Assembly (NCBI RefSeq): GCF_963669205.1
Contig: NZ_OY769915.1
Coordinates: forward strand, 4,624,001 to 4,688,000
DNA from: an uncultured Roseibium sp.
GTDB lineage: Bacteria > Pseudomonadota > Alphaproteobacteria > Rhizobiales > Stappiaceae
Length of the DNA: 64,000 nucleotides
Direction: 5' to 3'
Shown here: positions 34,882 to 45,000 of the stretch, piece by piece
How positions within the stretch are numbered: the stretch's first letter is position 1
Layout of the letters: every line of letters starts with the position of its first letter
Notes under the pieces: generated by a model
Seen by the model: the letters and a program-made list of their open reading frames with translations, nothing else
The model's database searches: none
What the model was told of the DNA's origin: nothing
Made by a program: the position numbers and the translations under genes

Positions 34882-34986
34882 CGATCGTCTCGTTCGCGCC
34901 CTCAAAACATGTGAGACATGAATTACAGGTGGATTCCTATGGGGAACTGCAACCGTTATATTGAAGGGATTACTTTTAAAATTTCG

Positions 34987-36231
34987 CTAAGACGCGGTGC
35001 CGGACCGTTCGAGCAATTGCTCCCTTGTCAGTGCGAACTCGCTTTCGATCCACTCGATTTCCAACCGCCTGAGAAGAGTACCGAGTTTCGGGCCGGCCTT
35101 GTGCCCCAGAGAAATCAGATCAGCGCCTTTCAGGGGAAATACGGGAATGACCTGCGCGGCCAGATCGGACAGCATGCCTTCGAAGAGGGCGCTGTCCTCA
35201 CTTGTTCCTGCGAGGCTGGCGGACCAGACAGCCAGCAACCCGTCGATTGCACCGTCACGTCCGAACTCATACGTCATCGCTGCTGCGCTCGGACGTTTTG
35301 CGGGCTGAAGCAATCGCTTCTTCGCGGCCCACGCCGTTTCCATGCGTTTGCGTTCCTGGTTCGAAAGCCGGAAGCGGTCTGAAATTCTGGCCAGGTCCTC
35401 ACGCACGAAACCAGCAAGCACGACAAGGCCGAGTTCGGCATCCCGTGTCTGCGGCGCGACGCTGTCCAGCGACCGAAGCGCATCGTAGTCGTCAATCCGG
35501 GCCAGGCCTCCGGTCGCGATTTCCCAGAGACCGCAATCATTCATCATGCGAAGCGCGTAGGCAGCGCGCGGCGCGCGCAGCAGCCGGCGCATTTCGTGAC
35601 CGATACGTTCTGCCGACAGCTGCCGCAGGCCGTTCCGCTGCCGGAGGCACGCACCGAGACCTTCCGCGTCGAGGTCGCCCTCGCCGTAAGCCGCATAGAT
35701 GCGGAAGAACCTCAGGATCCGAAGGTAATCTTCCTTGATGCGGCCGTCGGCGTCACCGATGAACCGGACGCGCCGGCCGAGACAGTCATCGAGCCCGCCG
35801 AGCGGATCGTGAAGATGCCCGGTCCGGTCGACATACAGTGCGTTCATTGTGAAATCCCGGCGCCTTGCATCCTTTTCCCAGTCTCTGCCGAAGACAACGC
35901 GCGCCTGTCGTCCGAACGTCTCGATATCCTCTCTCAGAGTCGTGACTTCGTAGGGAAATTCATCGGCGACAATCGTGATCGTGCCATGTTCGAGCCCGGT
36001 CCCGATTGCTTTTAGACCGGCGTCTTGCGCACGGGACATCACAACATCCGGCGGTGCGGTTGTCGCAATATCGACGTCGGGAACGGGATGATCCAGCAAG
36101 GTATTGCGTACCGCCCCGCCGACGACCCGCGCCTCGTCTCCGTCGCGTTCGACGGCGGAGAACACCGCCTGAATGCCGGGCGCGGCAAGCCAGTCGGCTT
36201 TCGAGAGCTTTTCGTCCACACTGGAAGTCAT
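34987..36231 (-). CDS. cca: CCA tRNA nucleotidyltransferase / poly(A) polymerase family
   Basis: A 414-residue class II nucleotidyltransferase that adds or repairs the 3'-CCA of tRNA. Catalytic motif GGAVRNTLLDHPVPDVDIATT (G-G then D-x-D), then RDFTMNALY, DPLGGLDDC and the RNA/nucleotide-selecting EDYLRILRFFRIYA segment. Start ATG 36231 lies 4 bases after the DUF6111 stop. A poly(A) polymerase role cannot be excluded by eye, but in Rhizobiales this location next to a CoA pyrophosphatase usually marks the CCA enzyme. Confidence 0.88.
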   Translation of the reverse strand: MTSSVDEKLSKADWLAAPGIQAVFSAVERDGDEARVVGGAVRNTLLDHPVPDVDIATTAPPDVVMSRAQDAGLKAIGTGLEHGTITIVADEFPYEVTTLREDIETFGRQARVVFGRDWEKDARRRDFTMNALYVDRTGHLHDPLGGLDDCLGRRVRFIGDADGRIKEDYLRILRFFRIYAAYGEGDLDAEGLGACLRQRNGLRQLSAERIGHEMRRLLRAPRAAYALRMMNDCGLWEIATGGLARIDDYDALRSLDSVAPQTRDAELGLVVLAGFVREDLARISDRFRLSNQERKRMETAWAAKKRLLQPAKRPSAAAMTYEFGRDGAIDGLLAVWSASLAGTSEDSALFEGMLSDLAAQVIPVFPLKGADLISLGHKAGPKLGTLLRRLEIEWIESEFALTREQLLERSGTAS

Positions 36232-36235
36232 TTGC

Positions 36236-36496
36236 CTATTCGAAACCACCGGGCACGAAAACGCCATCCTTCATTTGCGTCGGCCGATAGTCCGTCCCGT
36301 CGGGCCCGCGGTTCAACGTGGACATGACCACGAAGCCCGCAATCACCAGGACAAGGCCTGACACGGTCAGCCAGGCCAGCGGCCCCCGCGCCCAGCGGTC
36401 AGGATCCTTGCTTCTCTTCGTGAGCCACAACCAGATCGCGTAGCAGAGAAAAGGCAGGAGAAACAGGAGCAGGTGGGTCAGAGCAACACGCAGCAT
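36236..36496 (-). CDS. DUF6111 family membrane protein
   Basis: An 86-residue protein with two helices (about residues 5-25 and 42-60) and a short soluble tail (TLNRGPDGTDYRPTQMKDG). Its start touches the stop of the CoA pyrophosphatase gene and its stop lies 4 bases before cca, so all four genes of this strand form one operon. Function unknown. Confidence 0.75.
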   Translation of the reverse strand: MLRVALTHLLLFLLPFLCYAIWLWLTKRSKDPDRWARGPLAWLTVSGLVLVIAGFVVMSTLNRGPDGTDYRPTQMKDGVFVPGGFE

Positions 36497-37200
36497 CAGC
36501 GATAAACCGTCTCGTACATGGATCTTATGATTCCGGCGGTAACGCCCCAGATATAGCGTTCTCCGAACGGCATGGCATAGAAGTAACGCCGTTTTCCTTG
36601 CCAGTCCCGGCTCTGTTTCTGATGGTTCACCGGGTCCATAAGGAATCTGAGCGGAACTTCAAAAACGTCTTCGACTTCGTCCGGGTTCGGATGAAACGGT
36701 CCGGTTGTCTGCAGCTTCCCAACGACCGGGATGATCTTGTAACCGGAGCCCGTAAGGTAGGGGGCAAGCGTGCCGAGAGGTTCGACCCTGTCCGGCACAA
36801 GCCCGATTTCCTCGTCCGCTTCGCGCAACGCCGCCTCGACAGGCCCCGCATCGGTGGGGTCGATCTTTCCACCCGGAAACGCAACCTGGCCCGCATGCGC
36901 CTTCAGGTGTCCGGTGCGCTGCGTCAGGACCACACTGAGCCCGTCTTCGCGCTCAAGAATGCCGATCAGCACCGCCGCATCGCGCGGCTGGCCCTGCCAT
37001 CGCGCATAGGGAGGAAGATCGGGATTGAGAATGTGATCGCCGGTTTCGGGCTGCGCGGCGCTTCGGGCAGCGATATCGAGCCGGTCCTGCAGATCTTGCG
37101 ACCACCTGTTCATTTGTATTTTGTTGTCCACGATTGGAGCGCTCATCCGGAAACGGGCTCTGGTTTGGTTGTTGTCCGCACAATCAAGTGGTTGTTCCAT
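36496..37200 (-). CDS. NUDIX CoA pyrophosphatase
   Basis: A 234-residue NUDIX hydrolase of the CoA-diphosphatase subgroup, likely splitting CoA into phosphopantetheine and ADP. The Nudix box reads GGKIDPTD...EAALREADEEIGL, preceded by the subgroup segment LTQRTGHLKAHAGQVAFPGG. The start is uncertain: 37200 follows the upstream stop immediately, but Met residues at 37146 and 37113 could serve and would give a more usual length near 205-215 residues. Confidence 0.88.
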   Translation of the reverse strand: MEQPLDCADNNQTRARFRMSAPIVDNKIQMNRWSQDLQDRLDIAARSAAQPETGDHILNPDLPPYARWQGQPRDAAVLIGILEREDGLSVVLTQRTGHLKAHAGQVAFPGGKIDPTDAGPVEAALREADEEIGLVPDRVEPLGTLAPYLTGSGYKIIPVVGKLQTTGPFHPNPDEVEDVFEVPLRFLMDPVNHQKQSRDWQGKRRYFYAMPFGERYIWGVTAGIIRSMYETVYR

Positions 37201-37800
37201 TCATTTCAACAAGTCTGCACCAATCGGAAAAAAGCTTCCCCCGCTCCAGATCCCGGTTTCGGTGCCGTCAGGTGCTTCGCGTTCCACGATCAGCTCTGCC
37301 AGTTGGTACATGAGCGCACGCGTGAAAAGCGCTTCCAGCCTGCCCCGCACCAGAACATAGGGTTTCAAGCCGCCGCTGTCCGTTTCTTTTTCAAACCTCA
37401 GCGGACGTTCGGCGTCCACTTCCACGAGTTCACCGAGATTTGTCCTGAGCGTCAGTTTCTGCTGTTGCCCGGCTTCCGCCGCGGCCATTTCCACTGCCAG
37501 GAACGGAGCATCATCGACAGTGATGCCAATCTTCTCGACAGGCGTGACGAGATAGTGCTTGCCGTCGGCGTCCCGTCTCAGAACCGAAGCGAACAACTTC
37601 ACCAGAGGCTGCCGCCCGATGGGCGACCCCAGATAGAACCACGTTCCGTCCCGGGCAATCCTGATGTCGAGATCCCCGCAAAACGGCGGATTCCACTTCT
37701 CCACCGGGGGAAGCGACCTGTCCTTTCCGTCCGCCCTGCTCATCAGGGCCTTCAACCCCTCCGGCATGCCCGCGGCGGCAAGATTGTCATTTTGTGGCAT
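37201..37800 (-). CDS. DUF1285 domain protein
   Basis: A 199-residue soluble protein. VEKWNPPFCGDLDIRIARDGTWFYLGSPIGR and LFASVLRRDADGKHYLVTPVEKIGI are typical of DUF1285. Function is unknown. I prefer ATG 37800 to GTG 37809, since AGGA is 11 bases from the former but only 2 from the latter. It heads the operon DUF1285-NUDIX-DUF6111-cca and is divergent from moxR. Confidence 0.82.
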   Translation of the reverse strand: MPQNDNLAAAGMPEGLKALMSRADGKDRSLPPVEKWNPPFCGDLDIRIARDGTWFYLGSPIGRQPLVKLFASVLRRDADGKHYLVTPVEKIGITVDDAPFLAVEMAAAEAGQQQKLTLRTNLGELVEVDAERPLRFEKETDSGGLKPYVLVRGRLEALFTRALMYQLAELIVEREAPDGTETGIWSGGSFFPIGADLLK

Positions 37801-37958
37801 GTGTTTCACAGTCCTGAAAAGAGTTTCCGGTCCCTCCGGAAAATTGCCGAGACATTAACTTAGCTGTCGGTTGCCGGCCCCGGAACGCCCTTCTTAAGCA
37901 CAGCCTTTTCCCCAACACCTGGAAAGAATCTTGGACCTTTCCACTGTATGGCGCACAA

Positions 37959-37986
37959 TTGCGCCTTATCTACAGATTTATATGGT
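37959..37986 (+). promoter_or_regulatory. Possible moxR-operon promoter
   Basis: TTGCGC, a 16-base spacer, TATGGT. It lies in the 270-base divergent region, about 85 bases before the moxR start. Weak -10 match. Confidence 0.3.
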
Positions 37987-38071
37987 GTCAGACTGCATGA
38001 GTCGCAGCAACCGAAGACAATGCCCCGCACCGCTGCAGGTCCGGGAAAAGACAAGACGGGAAAGGTGATTC

Positions 38072-39091
38072 ATGAGCGTTGTTTCCCCCTCGAACCCCAG
38101 CGATGAAGATCTCGCCGCCGTTGCGGAAAACGCGGAACGGGCGGTTTCGCGCATCACGGATGCGAAGGCCGACATCGCGCGGATCATCTTCGGTCAGGAA
38201 ACCGTTGTCGAGCAGTCTCTTGTGACCATTCTGGCGGGGGGCCACGGCCTGCTCGTGGGTGTCCCGGGGCTTGCGAAGACGAAGCTTGTTGAAACGCTCG
38301 GCACCGTTCTCGGCCTCGACGCACGTAGAATCCAGTTCACGCCGGACCTGATGCCCTCCGACATTCTCGGCGCCGAGGTCATGGAACAAGCGGCCGATGG
38401 CGGCCGGTCCTTCCGCTTTATTCCGGGGCCCGTGTTTTCGCAGTTGCTCATGGCCGACGAAATCAACCGGGCAAGCCCGCGAACCCAGTCGGCGCTGTTG
38501 CAGGCGATGCAGGAATATCATGTGACGGTGGCCGGTCACCCGCACGACCTGCCCCGGCCGTTCCACGTTCTGGCAACGCAAAACCCGCTCGAACAGGAAG
38601 GCACCTATCCGCTGCCGGAAGCGCAGCTCGACCGCTTCCTCATGCAGATCGACGTCCATTATCCCGATCTTGAGGCCGAGCGCCGGATCCTTCTGGAGAC
38701 GACCGGCGCGGATCAGGCGGAAGCCCAGGTTGCGATGAATGCCGAAGAACTGATGGATTATCAGCAACTCGTGCGCCGCATGCCGGTCGGGGAATCGGTC
38801 GTTGAAGCCATATTGAAACTCGTCCGTTCAGCGCGGCCGGACGACAGCTCGGCCGAGAGCGACGTAACCAAGCTGATTGCTTGGGGACCGGGGCCGCGAG
38901 CAAGCCAGGCACTCATGTTGACGGTGCGTGCGCGCGCCCTGGTGGACGGACGTCTGGCCCCGTCCGTGGACGATGTGCTCGCCCTGGCGGAACCCGTTCT
39001 GCAACACCGGATGGCACTGACCTTTGCCGCCAGAGCCGACGGCCATACTGTGAGAGACGTCATACAGCGCGTCAAAGAGACAATCGCCTGA
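38072..39091 (+). CDS. MoxR-family AAA+ ATPase
   Basis: A 339-residue AAA+ protein thought to act as a chaperone for assembly or metal insertion of VWA-protein complexes. Walker A GVPGLAKTKLVE, Walker B LLMADEINRASPRTQSALLQAMQE, and the sensor segment FHVLATQNPLEQEGTYPLPEAQLDRF are intact. GAAAGG precedes the ATG. It opens a four-gene operon (MoxR, DUF58, two large membrane proteins), the usual Rhizobiales form of the MoxR/Bat aerotolerance locus. Confidence 0.93.
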   Translation: MSVVSPSNPSDEDLAAVAENAERAVSRITDAKADIARIIFGQETVVEQSLVTILAGGHGLLVGVPGLAKTKLVETLGTVLGLDARRIQFTPDLMPSDILGAEVMEQAADGGRSFRFIPGPVFSQLLMADEINRASPRTQSALLQAMQEYHVTVAGHPHDLPRPFHVLATQNPLEQEGTYPLPEAQLDRFLMQIDVHYPDLEAERRILLETTGADQAEAQVAMNAEELMDYQQLVRRMPVGESVVEAILKLVRSARPDDSSAESDVTKLIAWGPGPRASQALMLTVRARALVDGRLAPSVDDVLALAEPVLQHRMALTFAARADGHTVRDVIQRVKETIA

Positions 39092-39122
39092 GACTGAGTC
39101 TTTCGCAGGAGCCCGAGACCAT

Positions 39123-40046
39123 ATGGACCCCCGGACAAACAAGGCAGGCATAGATCAGGACACGTGGCCCAGCGTCATCGGCGAGGCAAGATCCGTTGCC
39201 GACGCGCTGCCGGATCTCCTGGTGGAGGCGAGCCATGTCGCCAGTTCGATCATCGCCGGCTGGCATGGCAGGCGCAGAGCCGGTCCGGGCGAGAGTTTCT
39301 GGCAGTTCCGGCCCTTCAACATGGGCGAACCTGCCAAGCGGATCGACTGGCGCCGCTCCGCCCGGGACGATCATCTTTACGTGCGCGAGCGCGAATGGGA
39401 AGCTGCGCATACGGTCTGGCTGTGGTCCGACCTGTCCTCCTCGATGGTATTCCAGTCACGCCTGTCCGACGTCAGCAAACGGGACCGGGCCATCGTCCTG
39501 ATGCTTGCCCTTGCCGATATGCTGGCGGAGACCGGCGAACGGATCGGGCTGCCGGGGCTGACCCGGCCCTTTTCCGACAGGCGCGCCGCAGAACGGCTCG
39601 CCGACGCGCTTGCTCATTTGTCGAAACCAGTTGCCTTTCCCGATACCACGTCGGTGAAACGCTTTGCCGACGTGGTTCTGGTCTCAGATTTCCTCGATCC
39701 GCTCGACGACATAGCCGAATGGGTGGCGCGTGTTGCCAGCACCGGCGCAAAAGGACATCTGGTGCAGGTCCTCGATCCGATCGAGGAGACCTTTCCGTTC
39801 GATGGCCGGATCGAGTTTACCGATCCGGAGCTCGGCACGCGCCTCACGGCGGGACGCGCGGAAAACTGGCGCGAGGATTACCACACCAAGCTGGAAGCGC
39901 ACCGGGCAGAGGTCCGGGACATGGCGCGCCGCGCGGGCTGGACTTACGTGCTCCACCATACCGACCGGCCCGCGGCCGAACCGCTTCTTGTCCTGCACAG
40001 CGCGCTTTCCGGCGCACTCGACGTGATGAACCGGGGAGGTATCTGA
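39123..40046 (+). CDS. DUF58 (VWA-like) domain protein
   Basis: A 307-residue soluble protein. FRPFNMGEPAKRIDWRRSARDDHLYVREREWE is the DUF58 core motif, followed by a VWA-like domain (WLWSDLSSSM as a degenerate MIDAS DLSSS). DUF58 proteins are usual partners of MoxR ATPases. It starts 31 bases after moxR and ends 4 bases before the next gene. Confidence 0.92.
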   Translation: MDPRTNKAGIDQDTWPSVIGEARSVADALPDLLVEASHVASSIIAGWHGRRRAGPGESFWQFRPFNMGEPAKRIDWRRSARDDHLYVREREWEAAHTVWLWSDLSSSMVFQSRLSDVSKRDRAIVLMLALADMLAETGERIGLPGLTRPFSDRRAAERLADALAHLSKPVAFPDTTSVKRFADVVLVSDFLDPLDDIAEWVARVASTGAKGHLVQVLDPIEETFPFDGRIEFTDPELGTRLTAGRAENWREDYHTKLEAHRAEVRDMARRAGWTYVLHHTDRPAAEPLLVLHSALSGALDVMNRGGI

Positions 40047-40050
40047 GCCG

Positions 40051-42870
40051 ATGTTTGCCGGTCTGCCCCTGACCTTCACCGCCCCCTGGATCCTCGCGGC
40101 GCTTGCGCTCCTGCCGGTCATCTGGTGGCTGCTGCGCCTGACGCCGCCGCGTCCGCGCGAAATCGCCTTTCCCCCGACACGCCTGCTTCTCGACATCGAC
40201 CAGCACGAGGAAACCCCGCAGCGCAGTCCTTGGTGGCTTACACTCTTGCGTCTTTTGCTGGCCGCCATCCTGATCATTGCCCTGGCCGGGCCGGTCTGGC
40301 GCACGTCGGAACCCGTTGCCACCGGAGACGGTGTTCTCTGGCTTCTTGTCGACAACGGCTGGACTTCCGCGAAAAGCTGGGATGCGCAGTTGAGCGCGGC
40401 CGAGCAGATCCTTGTGACGGCAGAACAGTCGGGACAACCGGTTGTCTTCGTTGCAACGGCAGAGGGCCCAAATCAGAGCTTCACGCCGGAAGCCGCCAGC
40501 GCCGCCCTCGAAAAACTGCGCGCACTGGAACCACGCCCCTACCCGCCGCAGCGCAGTGAATTGAATATCGGCCTGCGCAAGGCCGCACAGGACACCATGC
40601 CCGGAGCGATTGTCTGGCTGTCCGACGATACCGAGCTGGAAGGTCCGTTCATGACCGACCTCGCCGCAATGACAGGCAACGTTCCGGTCACGGTTCTGAC
40701 AGGTCTCGATACCCCGATGGGTCTGAAGGACCTGCAAAACGACACCGATGCGCTGTCCGTGACCGTGGTCCGCCATGACGAACAGCCCCTGGGGACGGCC
40801 AATGTCAGGGCTCTGGATCTGAAGGGGCTGGTTCTCGGCGAGGTGCAGGCCAGTTTTGACGCCGGCAACACCGAGACCACCGCACGGTTCGAATTGCCGA
40901 GCGAATTGCGCAACGACATCGCCCGAGTCGAAATCTCCGGAGAAGCTGCTGCCGGCGCTGTCCAACTGGTGGATGACAGCTGGCGCCGCCGCACGATCGG
41001 CCTCATTTCCGGCCAGTCCGGTGACCTTGATCAGCCCCTTTTGTCACCGGTCTACTATCTTGAGCGCGCACTGCTGCCGTTTTCCGATATCCGCAAATCC
41101 AAGGACAGCGACATTGCCTCTGCGGTGCCCGAATTGATCGATCAGGGCATCTCCGTTCTGGTTCTTGCCGATGTCGGACGTCTTCCGGACACGACGGCCG
41201 CTGAACTGAGGGAATGGATTGAGAACGGCGGAACGCTCGTACGTTTCGCCGGCCCGCGCACGGCAGGCGGCAGCGACGACCTGATCCCGGTTCGCCTGCG
41301 GGCCGGTGACCGTTCGCTTGGCGGATCTTTGTCCTGGAAACAGCCGCAGCACCTTGCCGACTTCCCGGATGATTCCCCCTTCTTCGGCCTGAAGGTGCCC
41401 GAAGAAGTAACCGTGAACCGGCAAGTGCTCGCGGAACCGACATCGGACCTTCCCGACAGGACATGGGCGATGCTCGAGGACGGCACGCCACTCGTAACCG
41501 CGGCCCCCATAGGCGCGGGCAGCGTTGTTCTTTTTCATGTCACCGCCGACTCGGCCTGGTCCAATCTGCCGCTGTCCGGTGTTTTCCTGAACATGCTGCG
41601 CAGGATCCTGGCCGTCTCTAACGTTGCTGCCGCTTCCGAGACCACCGATGACAGCACGTCGGCCTCGAGCGTGCTGCCGCCCTTACGGCTGCTTGACGGC
41701 TACGGGCGCTTCGGTGCCCCACCGGTCGAGGTTACGCCTGTCAGCGCGGCGGATTTCAGGGAGGCGGCAGCCAGCAGGCGCACACCGCCGGGTCTTTATG
41801 GAACCGAGGACGGTTTCCGCGCGTTAAACCTCATGGGTGCGGACGACACCCTGTCAACGCTCGACCTGACGCTTCTCGGCGACCGGGCAACCCGGACCGC
41901 CTACCCGGCTTCCGATCCGATCGACCTCAGGGCGTTTTTCTTCACGCTCGCTTTTCTGCTGCTCGTGGCGGACGCGATCGCCGTCTTTCTGCTGGCCGGC
42001 GGTCTCAGCCGCGTTGGCCTTCGCAGCCGCGCCGCGGGCGTTGCGGGTCTGCTTGCCGTGATGCTCACCTGCGCGGCGTATATCGGCACGTCTCCGGCGC
42101 TGGCGCAATCGACATCGGACGAACTGCAGGCACTTGAATCCACGCTGGATACGCGTCTCGCCTATGTCATCACGGGCAATCCGGAGATTGACGACGCGAG
42201 TGCCGCCGGCCTCTCGGGCCTGACCCGTTTTCTGGCTGAAAGAACCGCGCTTGAGCCTGGCGCGCCCGTTGCGATCGATATCGCGAATGACGAATTGGCG
42301 TTTTATTCGCTGCTGTACTGGCCGATCGATCCCGTCGCGGACAAGCCGAACGACCAGACGATGGCCCGGATTGACACCTTCATGCGCAACGGCGGCACCA
42401 TCCTGTTCGACACACGTGACCATATCAACGCGTCCGCGACCGGCTTTTCCTCGACACCGGCAACGCTGAAGCTGCGCGAGATCCTGGAGGATCTGGACGT
42501 GCCGCCCTTACAGCCGGTCCCGCCCGATCATGTTCTGACCAAGGCGTTCTATCTGCTTGATGCCTTCCCCGGACGCTATGCCGGTAGCCCGCTCTGGGTG
42601 GAAAGCCTTGAGGAAATCGCCGCGCGCGGCGACCGTCCGGTGCGCGCGGGTGACGGCGTATCACCCATCATGATTACGGGCAACGACTTCGCATCGGCCT
42701 GGGCCATCACCGAAGAGGGCGAGTTCATGTACCCCACGGTTCCCAACAGCCCCGTGCAGCGCGACTACGCTTTCAGATCAGGCGTCAACATCGTCATGTA
42801 CAGCCTGACCGGCAACTACAAGGCCGATCAGGTTCACATCCCCGCCCTGCTTGAGCGGCTGGGACAATAG
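40051..42870 (+). CDS. BatA-like/DUF4159 large membrane protein
   Basis: A 939-residue membrane protein. Residues 1-90 form the BatA-type N-terminus with two helices (PWILAALALLPVIWWLLRL and LLLAAILIIALAGPVW). A VWA-like domain follows from about 95 (LLVDNGWTSAKSW, degenerate), then a long periplasmic region, two more helices near 630-650 and 670-690, and a C-terminal DUF4159 domain (about 710-935, YSLLYWPIDPVADKPND). Third gene of the MoxR operon; the system is linked in other bacteria to envelope or oxygen stress tolerance, but its biochemical role is not settled. Confidence 0.85.
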   Translation: MFAGLPLTFTAPWILAALALLPVIWWLLRLTPPRPREIAFPPTRLLLDIDQHEETPQRSPWWLTLLRLLLAAILIIALAGPVWRTSEPVATGDGVLWLLVDNGWTSAKSWDAQLSAAEQILVTAEQSGQPVVFVATAEGPNQSFTPEAASAALEKLRALEPRPYPPQRSELNIGLRKAAQDTMPGAIVWLSDDTELEGPFMTDLAAMTGNVPVTVLTGLDTPMGLKDLQNDTDALSVTVVRHDEQPLGTANVRALDLKGLVLGEVQASFDAGNTETTARFELPSELRNDIARVEISGEAAAGAVQLVDDSWRRRTIGLISGQSGDLDQPLLSPVYYLERALLPFSDIRKSKDSDIASAVPELIDQGISVLVLADVGRLPDTTAAELREWIENGGTLVRFAGPRTAGGSDDLIPVRLRAGDRSLGGSLSWKQPQHLADFPDDSPFFGLKVPEEVTVNRQVLAEPTSDLPDRTWAMLEDGTPLVTAAPIGAGSVVLFHVTADSAWSNLPLSGVFLNMLRRILAVSNVAAASETTDDSTSASSVLPPLRLLDGYGRFGAPPVEVTPVSAADFREAAASRRTPPGLYGTEDGFRALNLMGADDTLSTLDLTLLGDRATRTAYPASDPIDLRAFFFTLAFLLLVADAIAVFLLAGGLSRVGLRSRAAGVAGLLAVMLTCAAYIGTSPALAQSTSDELQALESTLDTRLAYVITGNPEIDDASAAGLSGLTRFLAERTALEPGAPVAIDIANDELAFYSLLYWPIDPVADKPNDQTMARIDTFMRNGGTILFDTRDHINASATGFSSTPATLKLREILEDLDVPPLQPVPPDHVLTKAFYLLDAFPGRYAGSPLWVESLEEIAARGDRPVRAGDGVSPIMITGNDFASAWAITEEGEFMYPTVPNSPVQRDYAFRSGVNIVMYSLTGNYKADQVHIPALLERLGQ

Positions 42871-42878
42871 GAGCGCCG

Positions 42879-44954
42879 ATGGTCTGGTCCCTTTCCTTCG
42901 ACCCGCTGCTGCCCCTCTGGGCCCTTGTTGCCGGAGGCGCTATCGCCCTATTTCTTGCAGCCCTTTCCGGTTACCTCAGTCTGCGCGGGTGGCTTCTGCG
43001 CTCGCTCACGATGGCTCTGCTGCTGTTTGCACTCGCCAATCCCGCCGTTGAGCGTGAGGACCGGGAACCGCTCTCCAGCGTGGTCGCGCTCGTCGTCGAC
43101 AAGAGCCAGAGCCAGCGCCTGGCGGACCGGGAGGCAACCTCGGACGAAGCGGCCGACGAGATCCAGCGCCGCATCGCCGCGCTCAAGGGCTTTGACCTGC
43201 GTGTCCTGGAATCCCGCAATGCAGGCTCGGGCAACGGAACGGAGCTCTTTCAGACCCTCAGCAACGGACTTGCGGATGTGCCGCCGGAACGGGTGGGCGG
43301 CGCGATCATTGTCTCGGACGGACAGATCCATGATGTCCCGGACAGCGCTGGTTCACTCGGCTTCGACGCACCTGTCCACGGTGTGATCACCGGCGCCCCG
43401 GACGAGCGGGATCGCCGCATCGTGCTCGACAAGGCGCCGAGATTCGGACTGGTCGGCTCGGAGCAGACTGTCAGTCTCACGGTGGTGGACCAGGGCGCGG
43501 GCACCGGTCCGGGAGATCTGGTTCAGCTGTCGGTCAAGCGGGACGGCACCGTGGTCAGCGAACGCACTGCACGCACCGGCGAAAAGATCGATATTCCGGT
43601 CGAAATCGCGCATGGCGGCGACAACATCTTCGAATTCGAGGCGGCCCCGCTCGAGGACGAACTGACGACGCTGAACAATCGCGCCGTGGTTACCATTGAC
43701 GGCATCCGTGAAAACCTTCGGGTACTTCTGGTCTCGGGCTCACCGCATTCCGGCGAACGCACCTGGCGCAATCTCCTGAAGTCGGATGCGTCCGTCGATC
43801 TTGTCCATTTCACCATCCTGCGTCCCCCGGAAAAGCAGGACGGCACGCCGATCAACCAGCTTTCGCTGATCGCCTTCCCGACACGCGAACTCTTCTCGGT
43901 AAAGATCGACGAGTTCGACCTGATCATTTTCGACCGCTACGTCCGGCGCGGCGTGTTGCCGATGCTCTATTTCGACAACATCGCGCGCTACGTTCAGGAC
44001 GGCGGCGCCGTGCTGCTCGCAGGCGGTCCGGACTACGCCGAAGCGGGCAGCCTGTACCGGACCCCGCTTGCGCCGATCCTGCCCGCAAGCCCCACGGGCG
44101 GCATTTTGGAAGAACCTTTCCACGCGACGCTGGCAAGCCTTGGAGAACGGCATCCCGTAACGAGAGGCCTTCCCGGTTCGGAGCAGGATCCGCCGGCCTG
44201 GAGCCGCTGGTTCCGCGCGGTCGATACCCAGCTTGACGCCGGCCAGCAGCTGATGTCCGGCCCGAGCGACACGCCGCTGCTGGTGCTCAACCGCGAGGGC
44301 GAAGGCCGCGTCGCGATGCTGCTCTCCGATCACGTCTGGCTTTGGGCACGCGGCTTCGAGGGCGGCGGACCTCACGTCCCGCTGCTGCGACGGCTGGCAC
44401 ACTGGCTGATGCAGGAACCTGACCTCGAAGAAGAAGCGCTCAATGTATCGATCCGGGGATCCGACCTTGTCGTGGAACGGCAAACCCTTGGAGACACTGT
44501 GGGTGAAGTGACCGTAACCGCACCTGCGGGCGACACGACGCTGGTGGACATGAGCGAGCGGGAACCCGGCCTTTGGCGCGGGGACATGGCCGCGGATCAG
44601 ACCGGATTGTTTTCAGTGACGGACGGCACGCTGAGCGCTCTCATTCATGTCGGCCCGCAAAATCCCAAGGAATACACGGACGTTCTTTCGACGACCGATG
44701 TGCTGACGCCGATCAGCGAGGCAACGGGCGGCAGCACGCAGCGACTGAGAGACGTCGGCGGCGACCTCGACATTCCCCGCATCGTCTCCATGCAGCCTTC
44801 CGCAAGCTATGCCGGCAACGGTTGGATCGGCCTGAAGGCGACGGAAGCCAGCGTCCTGAACGGTGTCGACCGTTACCCGCTGATGATCGGACTGCTCGGC
44901 CTGGCGCTTTTGCTCGGCATGCTGTCCCTGACATGGTATCGCGAGGGCCGGTGA
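42879..44954 (+). CDS. Large membrane protein of the MoxR/DUF58 operon, VWA-like and amidotransferase-like
   Basis: A 691-residue protein with two N-terminal helices (about 8-50), a VWA-like region with a DKSQS motif (D-x-S-x-S) near residue 72, a long extracytoplasmic part, a class-I glutamine-amidotransferase-like fold (GGAVLLAGGPDYAEAGS, no catalytic Cys seen), and a C-terminal helix (about 665-685). AGGAG lies 6 bases before the ATG. It closes the operon and is followed by a terminator. Confidence 0.85.
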   Translation: MVWSLSFDPLLPLWALVAGGAIALFLAALSGYLSLRGWLLRSLTMALLLFALANPAVEREDREPLSSVVALVVDKSQSQRLADREATSDEAADEIQRRIAALKGFDLRVLESRNAGSGNGTELFQTLSNGLADVPPERVGGAIIVSDGQIHDVPDSAGSLGFDAPVHGVITGAPDERDRRIVLDKAPRFGLVGSEQTVSLTVVDQGAGTGPGDLVQLSVKRDGTVVSERTARTGEKIDIPVEIAHGGDNIFEFEAAPLEDELTTLNNRAVVTIDGIRENLRVLLVSGSPHSGERTWRNLLKSDASVDLVHFTILRPPEKQDGTPINQLSLIAFPTRELFSVKIDEFDLIIFDRYVRRGVLPMLYFDNIARYVQDGGAVLLAGGPDYAEAGSLYRTPLAPILPASPTGGILEEPFHATLASLGERHPVTRGLPGSEQDPPAWSRWFRAVDTQLDAGQQLMSGPSDTPLLVLNREGEGRVAMLLSDHVWLWARGFEGGGPHVPLLRRLAHWLMQEPDLEEEALNVSIRGSDLVVERQTLGDTVGEVTVTAPAGDTTLVDMSEREPGLWRGDMAADQTGLFSVTDGTLSALIHVGPQNPKEYTDVLSTTDVLTPISEATGGSTQRLRDVGGDLDIPRIVSMQPSASYAGNGWIGLKATEASVLNGVDRYPLMIGLLGLALLLGMLSLTWYREGR

Positions 44955-45000
44955 CTTGGCTTCGGCCTTAGTCGGAGACGAAAGCCCAACCCGCATCCAG